Shown here piece by piece: positions 34,148-41,895 of a stretch of DNA of 44,043 nt; position 1 is the stretch's first letter, and each line of letters begins with the position of its first letter. The stretch covers positions 1 to 44,043 of the forward strand of contig JBCBRU010000006.1 of NCBI GenBank assembly GCA_039819565.1, in the 5' to 3' direction. This DNA is from JAHQVK01 sp039819565. Its GTDB lineage: Bacteria > Myxococcota > Kuafuiibacteriia > Kuafuiibacteriales > Kuafuiibacteriaceae. Under the pieces are notes generated by a model that had not been told where the DNA came from, ran no database searches, and saw nothing but the letters and a program-made list of their open reading frames with translations. The position numbers were made by a program, and so were the translations under genes.

Positions 34148-35432
34148 AGAGCACGGCCTGGAACTGGTCCCGAGGCACCCCCGATCCCAACCCGTGCGCA
34201 AAGGCCAACGGGTCGGAGGCGACGAAGGGGAGCTCGGCCCCCGGATCGACGAGATCGACGAGGAGGAAGGGCGAGTCGAGGCGGTGGAGCTTCGCCTCCA
34301 AAGACTGTCGGTCCGAGACGGGGGCGGCCGGACCGACCCCGATACCGGGCCAGTTGATGCTGACGTCGTGTCCCGTAACCATCAGGGCGAAATAGTCGTC
34401 GGCCAGCGCCTCGGCCATGAAGGTCCCCATAGACCGAGCGCCTCCCCAGTACCCCTCCACCTGATGGTGAGCGCGGGAGATATGACTGTTGTGCGCCCAT
34501 ATCGCGATCTTCTGCCCCGGGAAGTCCACGTCCCGCTGCCGGAGCGCGATCCGCGCCATGCCTCGGTCGCGCGATACATAGGACAGTTTTCGGCTGGGGG
34601 TAGGGTTGAGCGCGTTCCGTTCAGAATAGAACGACTGGAGGTGAAAGGCACGGATGCCGATCAGGGCCCGCTCGAGCTCCTCCACGTCACTCGCGTCCGT
34701 CGATGCGACGATACGGTCGCGCTCGGCGGCCACGTAGGCGTCGAGGGCGTCGAGACCGCCGAGGCAGCTCCGGTGATCGGCCAGGCGGATCTGACCGACT
34801 TCGCCTCGATAGTAGTTCGCGGCCGAGCTGGCGCCCGCGCCCTCGCAGCCATCGAGAGCATCTATCAGGGGAGTCGCTTCGGCTCCCATGGGCTGAAGGA
34901 CGGACCGCAGGGCGCCAAAGTCGGCCCAAGGCTGCTGAATGTCGAAGCCGACGAAACGCACCGGATCGTCCGGCTGGGCGCGATTCCAAGCGCACATCCA
35001 CTCGACGAGCTCGAGCACCGATTGGTTGGCCCACACCCCGAAGAGGCCCCGGGTCACCTCTGCCGAGGCCTCCCCCACGCAGGTGTCCACGTAGCGCCCC
35101 ACCCGGCGGGCAGCGGTGCGCGGGCTCTCGAAGGCCATGACGCGAAAGCCGAGCTCGGTGACCAAGTAGCGAAAGAGCCGGTCCTTGGCTTCGGAGTAGC
35201 CGCGGGTGGTGTGCACGCTTTCACCGAGCGCAACCACCGAGGCGTCCCCCACCAGGGCCCCGAGCGGCTCCAGGTCATCCCCGGAGAGACCGGGGCTGAT
35301 GCCTTCGAGGCGGAAGATGCCGGGCCGAAGTTCCCCGGTCATCGCCTCGGTCGGGGCCTCGTCAGAGCCGCAGGACGGACCGAAAATGCACAGCCCGGAG
35401 ATCACGACGGGCCCCCATGAAGTGGCTTTCAT
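34113..35432 (-). CDS. Erythromycin-esterase-family lipoprotein
   Basis: A 439-aa exported member of the Ere family. The N-terminus MKATSWGPVVISGLCIFG leads to PSCG, a non-canonical lipobox with Cys21. Family motifs are ALGESVHTTRGYSEAK (Glu71, His74, Glu81), FVGFDIQ and IWAHNSHIS (His314, His317), residues matching the catalytic region of Ere proteins. Activity against macrolides is not implied; many Ere homologues have other, unknown substrates. The ATG at 35432 lacks a ribosome binding site. A much longer upstream reading (to 36053) is rejected because it overlaps the DUF4184 gene. The 3' end overlaps the kinase gene by 35 bp. Confidence 0.88.
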   Translation of the reverse strand: MKATSWGPVVISGLCIFGPSCGSDEAPTEAMTGELRPGIFRLEGISPGLSGDDLEPLGALVGDASVVALGESVHTTRGYSEAKDRLFRYLVTELGFRVMAFESPRTAARRVGRYVDTCVGEASAEVTRGLFGVWANQSVLELVEWMCAWNRAQPDDPVRFVGFDIQQPWADFGALRSVLQPMGAEATPLIDALDGCEGAGASSAANYYRGEVGQIRLADHRSCLGGLDALDAYVAAERDRIVASTDASDVEELERALIGIRAFHLQSFYSERNALNPTPSRKLSYVSRDRGMARIALRQRDVDFPGQKIAIWAHNSHISRAHHQVEGYWGGARSMGTFMAEALADDYFALMVTGHDVSINWPGIGVGPAAPVSDRQSLEAKLHRLDSPFLLVDLVDPGAELPFVASDPLAFAHGLGSGVPRDQFQAVLFIEVVEMMRRL

Positions 35433-35448
35433 GGGGGAGGAGAGACCG

Positions 35449-35508
35449 GTGCCGGGAAATGTGACAGAAGGATTGATTCCGGACGAGAGCCCGCTCGAAT
35501 GCCGCTGA
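35449..35508 (+). CDS. Possible 19-aa leader peptide before DUF4184 gene
   Basis: GTG 35449 is preceded by GGAGGAG at a 6-nt spacing, a near-ideal ribosome binding site. The frame encodes VPGNVTEGLIPDESPLECR and stops at 35508, overlapping the ATG of the DUF4184 gene (35499) by 10 nt. Such an overlap would allow coupled translation. It is too short to judge by composition and may be chance. Confidence 0.3.
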   Translation: MPGNVTEGLIPDESPLECR

Positions 35509-36254
35509 CCTATCCCGCCCACCAAGCGCTCGTTCTTCCCCTGAAAGCTCGATGGCCTCAGCGATTCGACGGCCTCGCCCTCATGGTGGGTGCGAGTAGT
35601 CCGGATCTCCTCTTTGCCGCCGGCGGGGACTGGATGTTCGCTCACACCCCAGTGGGCCTTCCCATCCTCGTCGGCCTGGTCACCAGCTACAGCATCCTCC
35701 TCCGTCGCTACGGCCTCCCGGGGATCTGCCGTTTCCTGCCCACCGTCCTCGGTGCGGATCTCCGGATTTATGGCGCTATGAGCGCGCGGAGTCCCTCTTT
35801 GCTGACGACCCTGCTCTCGGCCCTGGTGGGCGCCGTGAGTCACCAGCTCTGGGACGCGTTGTCTCACTCGACGCATCCTGTCGCGGTAGCCTTGGGCTTC
35901 GACGAGGCCTGGGCGACGCTCGAGCTCGGAGCTCTTCGTCGGGAGCTCAGTGTAGCCCGCTCCATTCAGTACATCGGCCACGCGCTGGGCTCGGTGGCGA
36001 CGGTCGGGGGGCTCCTTTATCTGGCCCGCAACCCCCCGAAGGGCCTGTTCCATCCCGACGCCGCGGCACGACTCGTGGAAGGCCCACCACCACGGCCCTG
36101 GCCCCTCGCGGCCGGGTTCGCGTCTGTGGCCTCCGGGGGTTTGCTGGCTGCGCCCTCCTTCGGCGGTCGCACTCTCTTCATACTCCTCGCGGCCTTGGCC
36201 ATCGCCGTTCCCCTCACCGGATTCGTGATCGAGTCTGCTCAGAGCGCACGCTGA
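35499..36254 (+). CDS. DUF4184-family membrane protein
   Basis: A 251-aa membrane protein with several helices. It starts MPLTYPAHQALVLPL and has LALMVGASSPDLLF and SHQLWDALSHS, the conserved Asp/His residues of the DUF4184 family, plus a C-terminal helix pair. The family resembles membrane-bound metal-dependent hydrolases by its Asp/His pattern, but no function is established. ATG 35499 is chosen because it begins the family motif. The gene is divergent from Ere with a 66-bp gap. Confidence 0.85.
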   Translation: MPLTYPAHQALVLPLKARWPQRFDGLALMVGASSPDLLFAAGGDWMFAHTPVGLPILVGLVTSYSILLRRYGLPGICRFLPTVLGADLRIYGAMSARSPSLLTTLLSALVGAVSHQLWDALSHSTHPVAVALGFDEAWATLELGALRRELSVARSIQYIGHALGSVATVGGLLYLARNPPKGLFHPDAAARLVEGPPPRPWPLAAGFASVASGGLLAAPSFGGRTLFILLAALAIAVPLTGFVIESAQSAR

Positions 36255-36299
36255 CCCGCCAGCCGGGAGCGGCAGCGGGCGAACGACGGGAGCGCCTCG

Positions 36300-36848
36300 T
36301 CAGAGGAGAGACTTGCGCATGCGAATCACGACGTTGGGCTCCCCGTTGGCGCCGGTGTGGGTCACGCGATCGACCTCGAGGTACCCGCGGGCCCTGTAGA
36401 GCGGCTCTCCGGCTAAGGTCGAGCCGAGCTCGATGGTGGCGAAACCAGCCTTGCGGGCCGCGTCTTCGCCGAGCTCGAGGAGCAAGGTGCCCACCCCCTG
36501 ACGGGTAAAGTCGGGGTGGGTGTACATCGCGCGGATGCGGGCGGGCTCGGTGGCAGGATCGCTGAGGCTATCGTCTCGCCCTTCGGTGTGGTTTCCGCCG
36601 TACAGGGTGCGGCGCCGTCCCCAGCCGCCGCAGCCCACCACGCGCGTCACCCCGCTCACCTCGGTCTCGATGATGAAGTAGGTCCCGTCGTCGATCAGGG
36701 TCTGGTCGACCCCCATCGTTTCTTTGGCTGCCTCGATCTCCGCCGGCGACAAAAAGGCCTTCATGTTGACCTCGATGGCCTCGCGCATCAGCTGGATGAG
36801 CGAAGGCACGTCGGCGTCTCCGGCGATGCGATGTCGGAAGCTTGCCAC
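36300..36848 (-). CDS. GNAT-family N-acetyltransferase
   Basis: A 182-aa acetyltransferase with the GNAT acetyl-CoA site FTRQGVGTLLLELGEDAARKAG (in part) after IRAMYTHPD, and LGSTLAGEPLYRARGYLEV near the C-terminus. The substrate is unknown. The GTG start at 36848 lies 3 nt after the stop of the CoxE-like gene (TAGgtcGTG), so it is the third gene of the MoxR-CoxE operon. Its place there is unusual and suggests modification of that system or of a product it makes. Confidence 0.88.
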   Translation of the reverse strand: MASFRHRIAGDADVPSLIQLMREAIEVNMKAFLSPAEIEAAKETMGVDQTLIDDGTYFIIETEVSGVTRVVGCGGWGRRRTLYGGNHTEGRDDSLSDPATEPARIRAMYTHPDFTRQGVGTLLLELGEDAARKAGFATIELGSTLAGEPLYRARGYLEVDRVTHTGANGEPNVVIRMRKSLL

Positions 36849-36851
36849 GAC

Positions 36852-38102
36852 CTACGCTTCGGATTCGGACCAGAGTTGGGGCAGATCCGGGAACAGATCG
36901 CGCAGGCTCTGGTTGAGAGGCGGCGTGCCTTTCACGAGATAGTCCACCCCTTCGGTCAGGCCCTTAAGGGTGAGCGGATACATGGGGACGATCTCGCGAA
37001 TCATACGAATCGTCCACCCGTGCCAGGCCCGCTCGGGGATGGGATTGAGCCAGATGCACCGCGGAAACTGGCTCCGGAGTCGATGGAGCCAGGCGAGCCC
37101 GGGCGTCTTGTGGTGATGGTAGTAATAGATGGAGCCGTGGGGGTCGATCAGCTCGGACGGGGCCATATATGCATCGCCCACGAAGATGAGGAAGGTCTCC
37201 TTGGGTCGGTCCGCGATGAGGTCCGCGGTCAAGACCGCTTCCTCGTGCGGTCGGGCGGGGTCGAGCTCCTCGTACACGCAGTTGTGAAACGAGTAGGCTT
37301 CGAAGCGGCGCCAGTGCTGGAGGCCGTGGGCCGCAGAGAAGAGCCGCTCGACGAGATGGCTGTAGGGATCCATCGAGCCCCCCACGTCCATGAGCAGCAG
37401 CACCCGCGCCTCGTTCTTTCGCGGCGGCGTGAACTCCAGCATCAGCTCGCCCGCGTTCTTGCAGGTCTCGTCGATCGACTTGTCGATGTCGAGTTCGAGC
37501 TGGTCGTGGCGACGGGTGAGCTTTCGGAGCTTCTTGAGGGCGATGGCGAGGTCCCTCGTCTCCAGGATGCGATCCCAGCGATAGGCTTCGAACTGGCGAG
37601 CTTGCGCGATCTGGATGGCGCTGCGGCCCCCTCCCGAGCCGCCCACGCGGACCCCTGCGGGGTTTTGGCCACCGTGCCCGAAGGGTGAGGTTCCGCCCGT
37701 GCCCACCCAGCGGCTCCCGCCGTCGTGGCGCTTCTTCTGCTCGTCCAGGCGCTCCTCGAAGCGCTTCCGCAAGGTCTCGAGATCGAGCTTCTCGAGCGCC
37801 GCGAGCTGCTCGGGGCTGAGCTGGGGACGCTTCTTGGCGTCCTTCAGCCAGTCGAGGACCTTCTCGAGGTCCGCGGTGGGAAACTCGCCGTCGGCGAAGA
37901 TGGCCGCGAACACCTGATCGTAGGTGTCGAAATGGGCCTCCGACTTCACGAGCATGGCTCGACCTACGAAGTAGAGGTCATCCAGGGAGCGGATCGCCCC
38001 CTTCTGCATGGCTTCGAGGAGGCCCATCCACTCCGGAATGCCGACCTTCAACCCGGCCTGCCGGAGCCCGTAGAAGAAGTCCCCGAAGAGCAGCGGCTTC
38101 AT
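36852..38102 (-). CDS. CoxE-like VWA-domain protein
   Basis: A 416-aa VWA protein. The C-terminal VWA domain starts at RVLLLMDVGGSMDPYSHLVERL (metal-binding DxGxS, in part), with TFLIFVGDAYM as the second metal site. A linker with Gly-rich and Ser-rich stretches lies before it (TGGTSPFGHGG). The pairing with a MoxR AAA+ ATPase is well known in chaperone or metal-insertion pairs; the client is unknown. The ATG overlaps the MoxR stop by 4 nt (ATGA at 38099-38102). Confidence 0.92.
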   Translation of the reverse strand: MKPLLFGDFFYGLRQAGLKVGIPEWMGLLEAMQKGAIRSLDDLYFVGRAMLVKSEAHFDTYDQVFAAIFADGEFPTADLEKVLDWLKDAKKRPQLSPEQLAALEKLDLETLRKRFEERLDEQKKRHDGGSRWVGTGGTSPFGHGGQNPAGVRVGGSGGGRSAIQIAQARQFEAYRWDRILETRDLAIALKKLRKLTRRHDQLELDIDKSIDETCKNAGELMLEFTPPRKNEARVLLLMDVGGSMDPYSHLVERLFSAAHGLQHWRRFEAYSFHNCVYEELDPARPHEEAVLTADLIADRPKETFLIFVGDAYMAPSELIDPHGSIYYYHHHKTPGLAWLHRLRSQFPRCIWLNPIPERAWHGWTIRMIREIVPMYPLTLKGLTEGVDYLVKGTPPLNQSLRDLFPDLPQLWSESEA

Positions 38103-38941
38103 TTTCTCACCTTACCCTCTCGAGCGAGGCGACGCATCGTCAGCTCGACGTCCTGCTCGCGCTTGAGGAGGACCCCGAGGAAAGGAATCTCCCGATCGAG
38201 GCTCTCGGGGTCCACCCCGTGGGCGAGGAGGGCGGAGATCCAGTCCACGAGCTCGCTCGTCGAAGGTCGCTTGCGGACCCCGTCGATGCCGCGAATCTTG
38301 TAGAAGGCGTCGAGCGAAGCATCGAGGAGCTGGGTCGGCAGCGACTCGAAGTGCACCCCGACGATCCGAGACATCAGCTCCCGCTCCGGGAACGCGATGA
38401 AGTGGAATACGGCGCGCCGCAAGAAGGCGTCCGGGAGCTCCTTCTCAGAGTTGGACGTGATGATCACCACGGGACGCTGGCGCGCGGCGATGGTCTTGCC
38501 GGTTTCGGCGATGCGGAAGCTCATCGCGTCGATCTCATGGAGCAGGTCGTTGGGGAACTCGATGTCTGCCTTATCGACCTCGTCGATGAGGAGCACCACG
38601 CGCTTCTCGCTGTCGAAGGCCTGCCCGAGAGGCCCGAGTTCGATGTACTGCTCGATGTCCCCTACGTCCTTGTCGTTGAAGCGGCTGTCGTAGAGACGCT
38701 GGACGGTGTCGTAGACGTAGAGCCCCTCTTTGGCCTTGGTGGTAGATTTTACGTGCCAGGTCAGCAGCGGGTAGCCCAGGCCGTCGGCGATGGACTTCGC
38801 GAGCAAGGTCTTTCCCGTACCCGGCTCTCCTTTGATGAGAAGCGGGCGTCCGAGCAAGATCGCCACATTCACGATGCGGCTAAGCTCGTCAGAGGCAATG
38901 TAGTCGTCGGTCCCGCTCCAGCTGGGGGCGTCGGCAGCCAT
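38099..38941 (-). CDS. MoxR-family AAA+ ATPase
   Basis: A 280-aa ATPase with Walker A GEPGTGKT (38-45), Walker B VVLLIDEVDKAD, sensor 1 ITSNSEKELPDAFLRR, and the C-terminal lid. Together with the VWA protein it likely remodels or inserts cofactors into a partner protein. ATG 38941 is chosen because it starts the family; no clear ribosome binding site is seen. The next 1.2 kb upstream hold no obvious gene. Order is MoxR, CoxE-like, acetyltransferase. Confidence 0.92.
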   Translation of the reverse strand: MAADAPSWSGTDDYIASDELSRIVNVAILLGRPLLIKGEPGTGKTLLAKSIADGLGYPLLTWHVKSTTKAKEGLYVYDTVQRLYDSRFNDKDVGDIEQYIELGPLGQAFDSEKRVVLLIDEVDKADIEFPNDLLHEIDAMSFRIAETGKTIAARQRPVVIITSNSEKELPDAFLRRAVFHFIAFPERELMSRIVGVHFESLPTQLLDASLDAFYKIRGIDGVRKRPSTSELVDWISALLAHGVDPESLDREIPFLGVLLKREQDVELTMRRLAREGKVRK

Positions 38942-40147
38942 GAGGCGGGGCCATATCACGCCCATGCCGATCCCCCAATCGTGGAGCGATATCAGGGGCC
39001 AACGAAGCAGCTGGGCGGAGGCGTGGTGGGGGCCCCCTCCGGAAGCGAGATTTCCAGCCGGCCCGCCCGCCTTGCTGCCTTGCGCAGGATATCCTGCGGT
39101 GCCGCGAACGCGCGCCAGACAGCGCGAGACCAAGGGCGAGGACCGAGGGCGAGGATTGAAAGGCAGCCTTCACGTCGACTCGCGCCGTCAGAGTCCGCAG
39201 CATCTCTTGCCGTATGTGCTGACCTCTGGCTTCGCTCGACTCCCATATCTCTGGAGGAGCCGGCAGCCCCAAGCGTCCTCCTTTGATCGAGCAGCCGGCA
39301 CGGCCGGGGCCGCTAGGGCACCGCTGAGCGTCTTGAGCGTGATCCCCATCACCACCATGGACGAGAGCGGTCCGAAGGGGCGCGTCGAGCCGTCGGCGAG
39401 CGGAGCTCCGTAGCACGGACCGTCCAGCTGGGGTTACAGTGGCTCCATAGGGATACCGAACCTCAGGATGGATGACTCCCTCCGACATCGTGAGAGCGAT
39501 AAGTCCCTTCTTGGCCCAATAAATCTTGACGGTCGTGAAGAACCCCAACTCCCCGACTGATCGAGAATGATCGATATCACCAACCGTGCGGAGAGCGCCG
39601 TCGATGTCGCGATCGGCGAGATAGTTGGGTTTTGGTAGCGGCCGAGGGAGGATGAGACGGGGCCTCTCCCCGTCCCCTCTACAGCTGAAAATCGTGGGTT
39701 AGCAGGGATTTACGCGAAAGAAGACCCCCGGCTGGAAAATGACCAGCCAGACCCGCGGGGCGGCAAGTAGGCGGGCTCACATCGCGGCAGGTGGGTGTTC
39801 CCTAGCGCCCCCAGATCTCTGAGGCTCCGGGGCGTCCAGACCACGATAGAGGCCGCTTGCATGCATATCCCTCCTATGGGAGCATCGGGCACTTAGCTTG
39901 CATGCATCATTATCGTGCCCGGGGGCGTTCGAAGTCGAAACATCCAATCGACCTCGACGGCCAATGTGCTATCGAGAGAGACCCCCGAGCCGATGGGTAG
40001 ATATTAATCATGGACCTGAAGGATAAGTTGACCGCCGTCGCCTTCGCACTGCCCCTCGTAGTGCTTTGCCTCGGAAGCTACGGTCTCTAGAGCGCTCGCG
40101 TAATTTCGCCGCTTGGCGACGACGCCCGACAGCCGTAAGAGGCCCGC
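38942..40147. other. 1.2-kb gene-poor region with hairpins and remnants
   Basis: No convincing large gene is seen. On the minus strand, frame A from 39548 to about 39410 (TTG start, LGFFTTVKIYWAKKGLIAL) continues in frame C as DGPCYGAPLADGSTRPFGPL to a stop at 39188-39190. This reads like a single protein broken by a frameshift, so it may be a decayed gene, but the evidence is weak. At 39656-39674, GACGGGG pairs with CCCCGTC (5-nt loop). GCTTGCATGCAT occurs at 39855-39866 and 39896-39907, and CGGGCAC/GTGCCCG flank the second copy. A 26-codon frame at 40010-40090 is listed separately. Confidence 0.5.
40010..40090 (+). CDS. Possible 26-aa hydrophobic peptide
   Basis: ATG 40010 to TAG 40090 encodes MDLKDKLTAVAF followed by a hydrophobic stretch ALPLVVLCLGSYGL, a single membrane-spanning length. 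The ribosome binding site is weak. It lies 57 bp before prfC. It could be a small membrane peptide or chance in a gene-poor region. Confidence 0.25.
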   Translation: MDLKDKLTAVAFALPLVVLCLGSYGL

Positions 40148-41737
40148 GTGAGCGGAAGCCTTTCCCAAGAAGCGCAGCGTAGGCGTACGTTCGCGATCAT
40201 ATCCCACCCCGACGCAGGTAAGACTACGCTGACGGAGAAGCTCCTCCTCTATGCGAAGGCCATTCACCTCGCCGGCTCGGTGAAAGCCCGACGCACCGCC
40301 CGACACGCGGTGTCGGACTGGATGGCCATGGAGCAAGAGCGCGGCATCTCCGTGACCTCGTCCGTGCTCCAGTTCGAGCACGAAGCTAAGGTCCTGAACT
40401 TGCTCGACACGCCCGGGCACGCGGATTTCTCCGAAGACACCTATCGCACCCTCGCCGCCGTGGACTCGGCGGTGATGCTGATGGACCACTCGAAGGGCGT
40501 CGAGCCACGCACCAAGAAGCTCTTCGACGTGTGCCGGCTCCGAAAAGTGCCGGTGGTGACATTCATGAACAAGCTCGACCGCGCCGGCTTGGATCCTCTG
40601 GAGCTGGTCGATGACGTCAGCAGCCAGCTGGATCTCCGCTGCGCGCCGCTGTTTTGGCCGGTTGGGATGGGTCGAAACTTCAAGGGCGTGGTCGAGGTGG
40701 CCACGGGAGATTTCCTCCTCTTCGACGCCGAGGCTCACGGGAGCACAGCCATCCTCGCTAAGCGCGTCCCCTGGTCGGAGGCGGAAGAGCGCGTGGGGAC
40801 GGCCGAGTTCCAGAAGGTCGAAGAAGATCTCGAGCTGGTCCGCGAGGCGGGCGAGGCTTGGGACACCGAGGCTTTCCTGGCCGGAGAGCTTTCGCCCGTG
40901 TTCTGGGGCTCCGCGATGTCCAACTTCGGAGTGGAGACGCTCCTCGATTTCTTGGCTGAGGAGGCCGCCCCGCCCGGGGGACGCGCCACCGAGGACCAGA
41001 TCCGTCTCGAGCCCAATCACGAGCGGTTCACCGGGTTCGTCTTCAAGATTCAGGCGAACATGAACCCGCGGCATCGCGACCGCGTGGCCTTCGTTCGCGT
41101 GGTCAGCGGGAAGTTCGAGAAGGGCATGGACGTCAAGCTCGGCCGCTCGGGTGAGAACGTACGTCTCGCCCGGGCCCAGTCCTTCATGGCTCAGGACCGC
41201 GAGGAAGTGATCGAGGCTTTCCCGGGGGACATCGTAGGTTTGCACGACACGGGTAAGCTCAGAGTGGGCGACACCCTCGCTTCCGGGCAGGCGTTGCGCT
41301 TTGGCGGCATTCCCCGTTTCGCTCCCGAGCACTTCGGTCGGATGCGTCTCAAGGATCCCCTCAAGCGCAAGCAGCTGGACACGGGCCTCGAGCAGCTCGC
41401 CTTCGAAGGCGTGGTGCAAGTCTTCTTCAACCCGAAGGAGGGCCCTCAGAGCGCCGTGCTCGGCGCCGTGGGTGTGCTCCAGTTCGAGGTGCTGAAGGAG
41501 CGTCTCAAGAACGAGTACGGGGTGAACGCGATCTTCGAGAGCCTTCCCTATCGCTTCGCGCGGTGGATCGTCGGCGACGACAAGGCGGTAGCGTGGCTGC
41601 GGGCGGGCAGCTCTTTTAAAGTCCTGGACGACCGCAACAAGCAACCTGTCCTGCTTTGCGAAACCCCGTGGAACATCGACTACGCTCTGGAGAATGCTCC
41701 TGGGAAACTCGAGCTCTTCGACATCGAGCCCCTGTGA
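40148..41737 (+). CDS. prfC: Peptide chain release factor 3
   Basis: GTPase that recycles release factors 1 and 2 from the ribosome after termination. The 529-aa protein has G1 SHPDAGKTTLTEKLL (about 18-32), G2 GISVTSSVLQFEH, G3 DTPGHADFSEDTYRTL and G4 NKLDR, the RF3 signature. Domains 2 and 3 follow with FVFKIQANMNPRHRDRVAF. The start is GTG 40148 with AGAGG about 5 nt ahead. No neighbouring translation gene; it stands alone between two gene-poor gaps. Confidence 0.97.
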   Translation: MSGSLSQEAQRRRTFAIISHPDAGKTTLTEKLLLYAKAIHLAGSVKARRTARHAVSDWMAMEQERGISVTSSVLQFEHEAKVLNLLDTPGHADFSEDTYRTLAAVDSAVMLMDHSKGVEPRTKKLFDVCRLRKVPVVTFMNKLDRAGLDPLELVDDVSSQLDLRCAPLFWPVGMGRNFKGVVEVATGDFLLFDAEAHGSTAILAKRVPWSEAEERVGTAEFQKVEEDLELVREAGEAWDTEAFLAGELSPVFWGSAMSNFGVETLLDFLAEEAAPPGGRATEDQIRLEPNHERFTGFVFKIQANMNPRHRDRVAFVRVVSGKFEKGMDVKLGRSGENVRLARAQSFMAQDREEVIEAFPGDIVGLHDTGKLRVGDTLASGQALRFGGIPRFAPEHFGRMRLKDPLKRKQLDTGLEQLAFEGVVQVFFNPKEGPQSAVLGAVGVLQFEVLKERLKNEYGVNAIFESLPYRFARWIVGDDKAVAWLRAGSSFKVLDDRNKQPVLLCETPWNIDYALENAPGKLELFDIEPL

Positions 41738-41856
41738 AGCCACCTCTTGACGCGAGGCGACGCCGGCACCCTCTTCTTGGGAAATCGGTCGCCTAAGTAG
41801 GTGATTAGGTGGGCTGGGTATTGACGTAGATCACATTCTTACCCAAGGTCCGACAG

Positions 41857-41882
41857 TCCTCGGGGTTGGGAGGAGTCCGAGG
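41857..41882 (+). promoter_or_regulatory. Alternative hairpins in leader of TonB-receptor gene
   Basis: In the 158-bp gap before the receptor gene, TCCTC (41857-41861) can pair with GAGGA (41870-41874), or the overlapping CCTCGG (41858-41863) with CCGAGG (41877-41882). The two are mutually exclusive and end just before the ribosome binding site (GGAGG, 41886-41890), so they could switch translation. A further weak stem AGGCGAC/GTCGCCT (41755-41761, 41788-41794) may end prfC transcription. I see no B12 or other known riboswitch. Confidence 0.3.
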
Positions 41883-41895
41883 GCTGGAGGTTTAG

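Noticed and set aside
35433..36053. A 207-codon upstream extension of the Ere-like gene
   Set aside because: It is antisense to the well-supported DUF4184 gene, and the signal-peptide-like start lies at 35432.
38889..39548. A 219-codon minus-strand frame read as one gene running into the MoxR gene
   Set aside because: After the first 45 residues it becomes Arg-rich and shadow-like and overlaps the MoxR start in another frame; only the first part looks protein-like.
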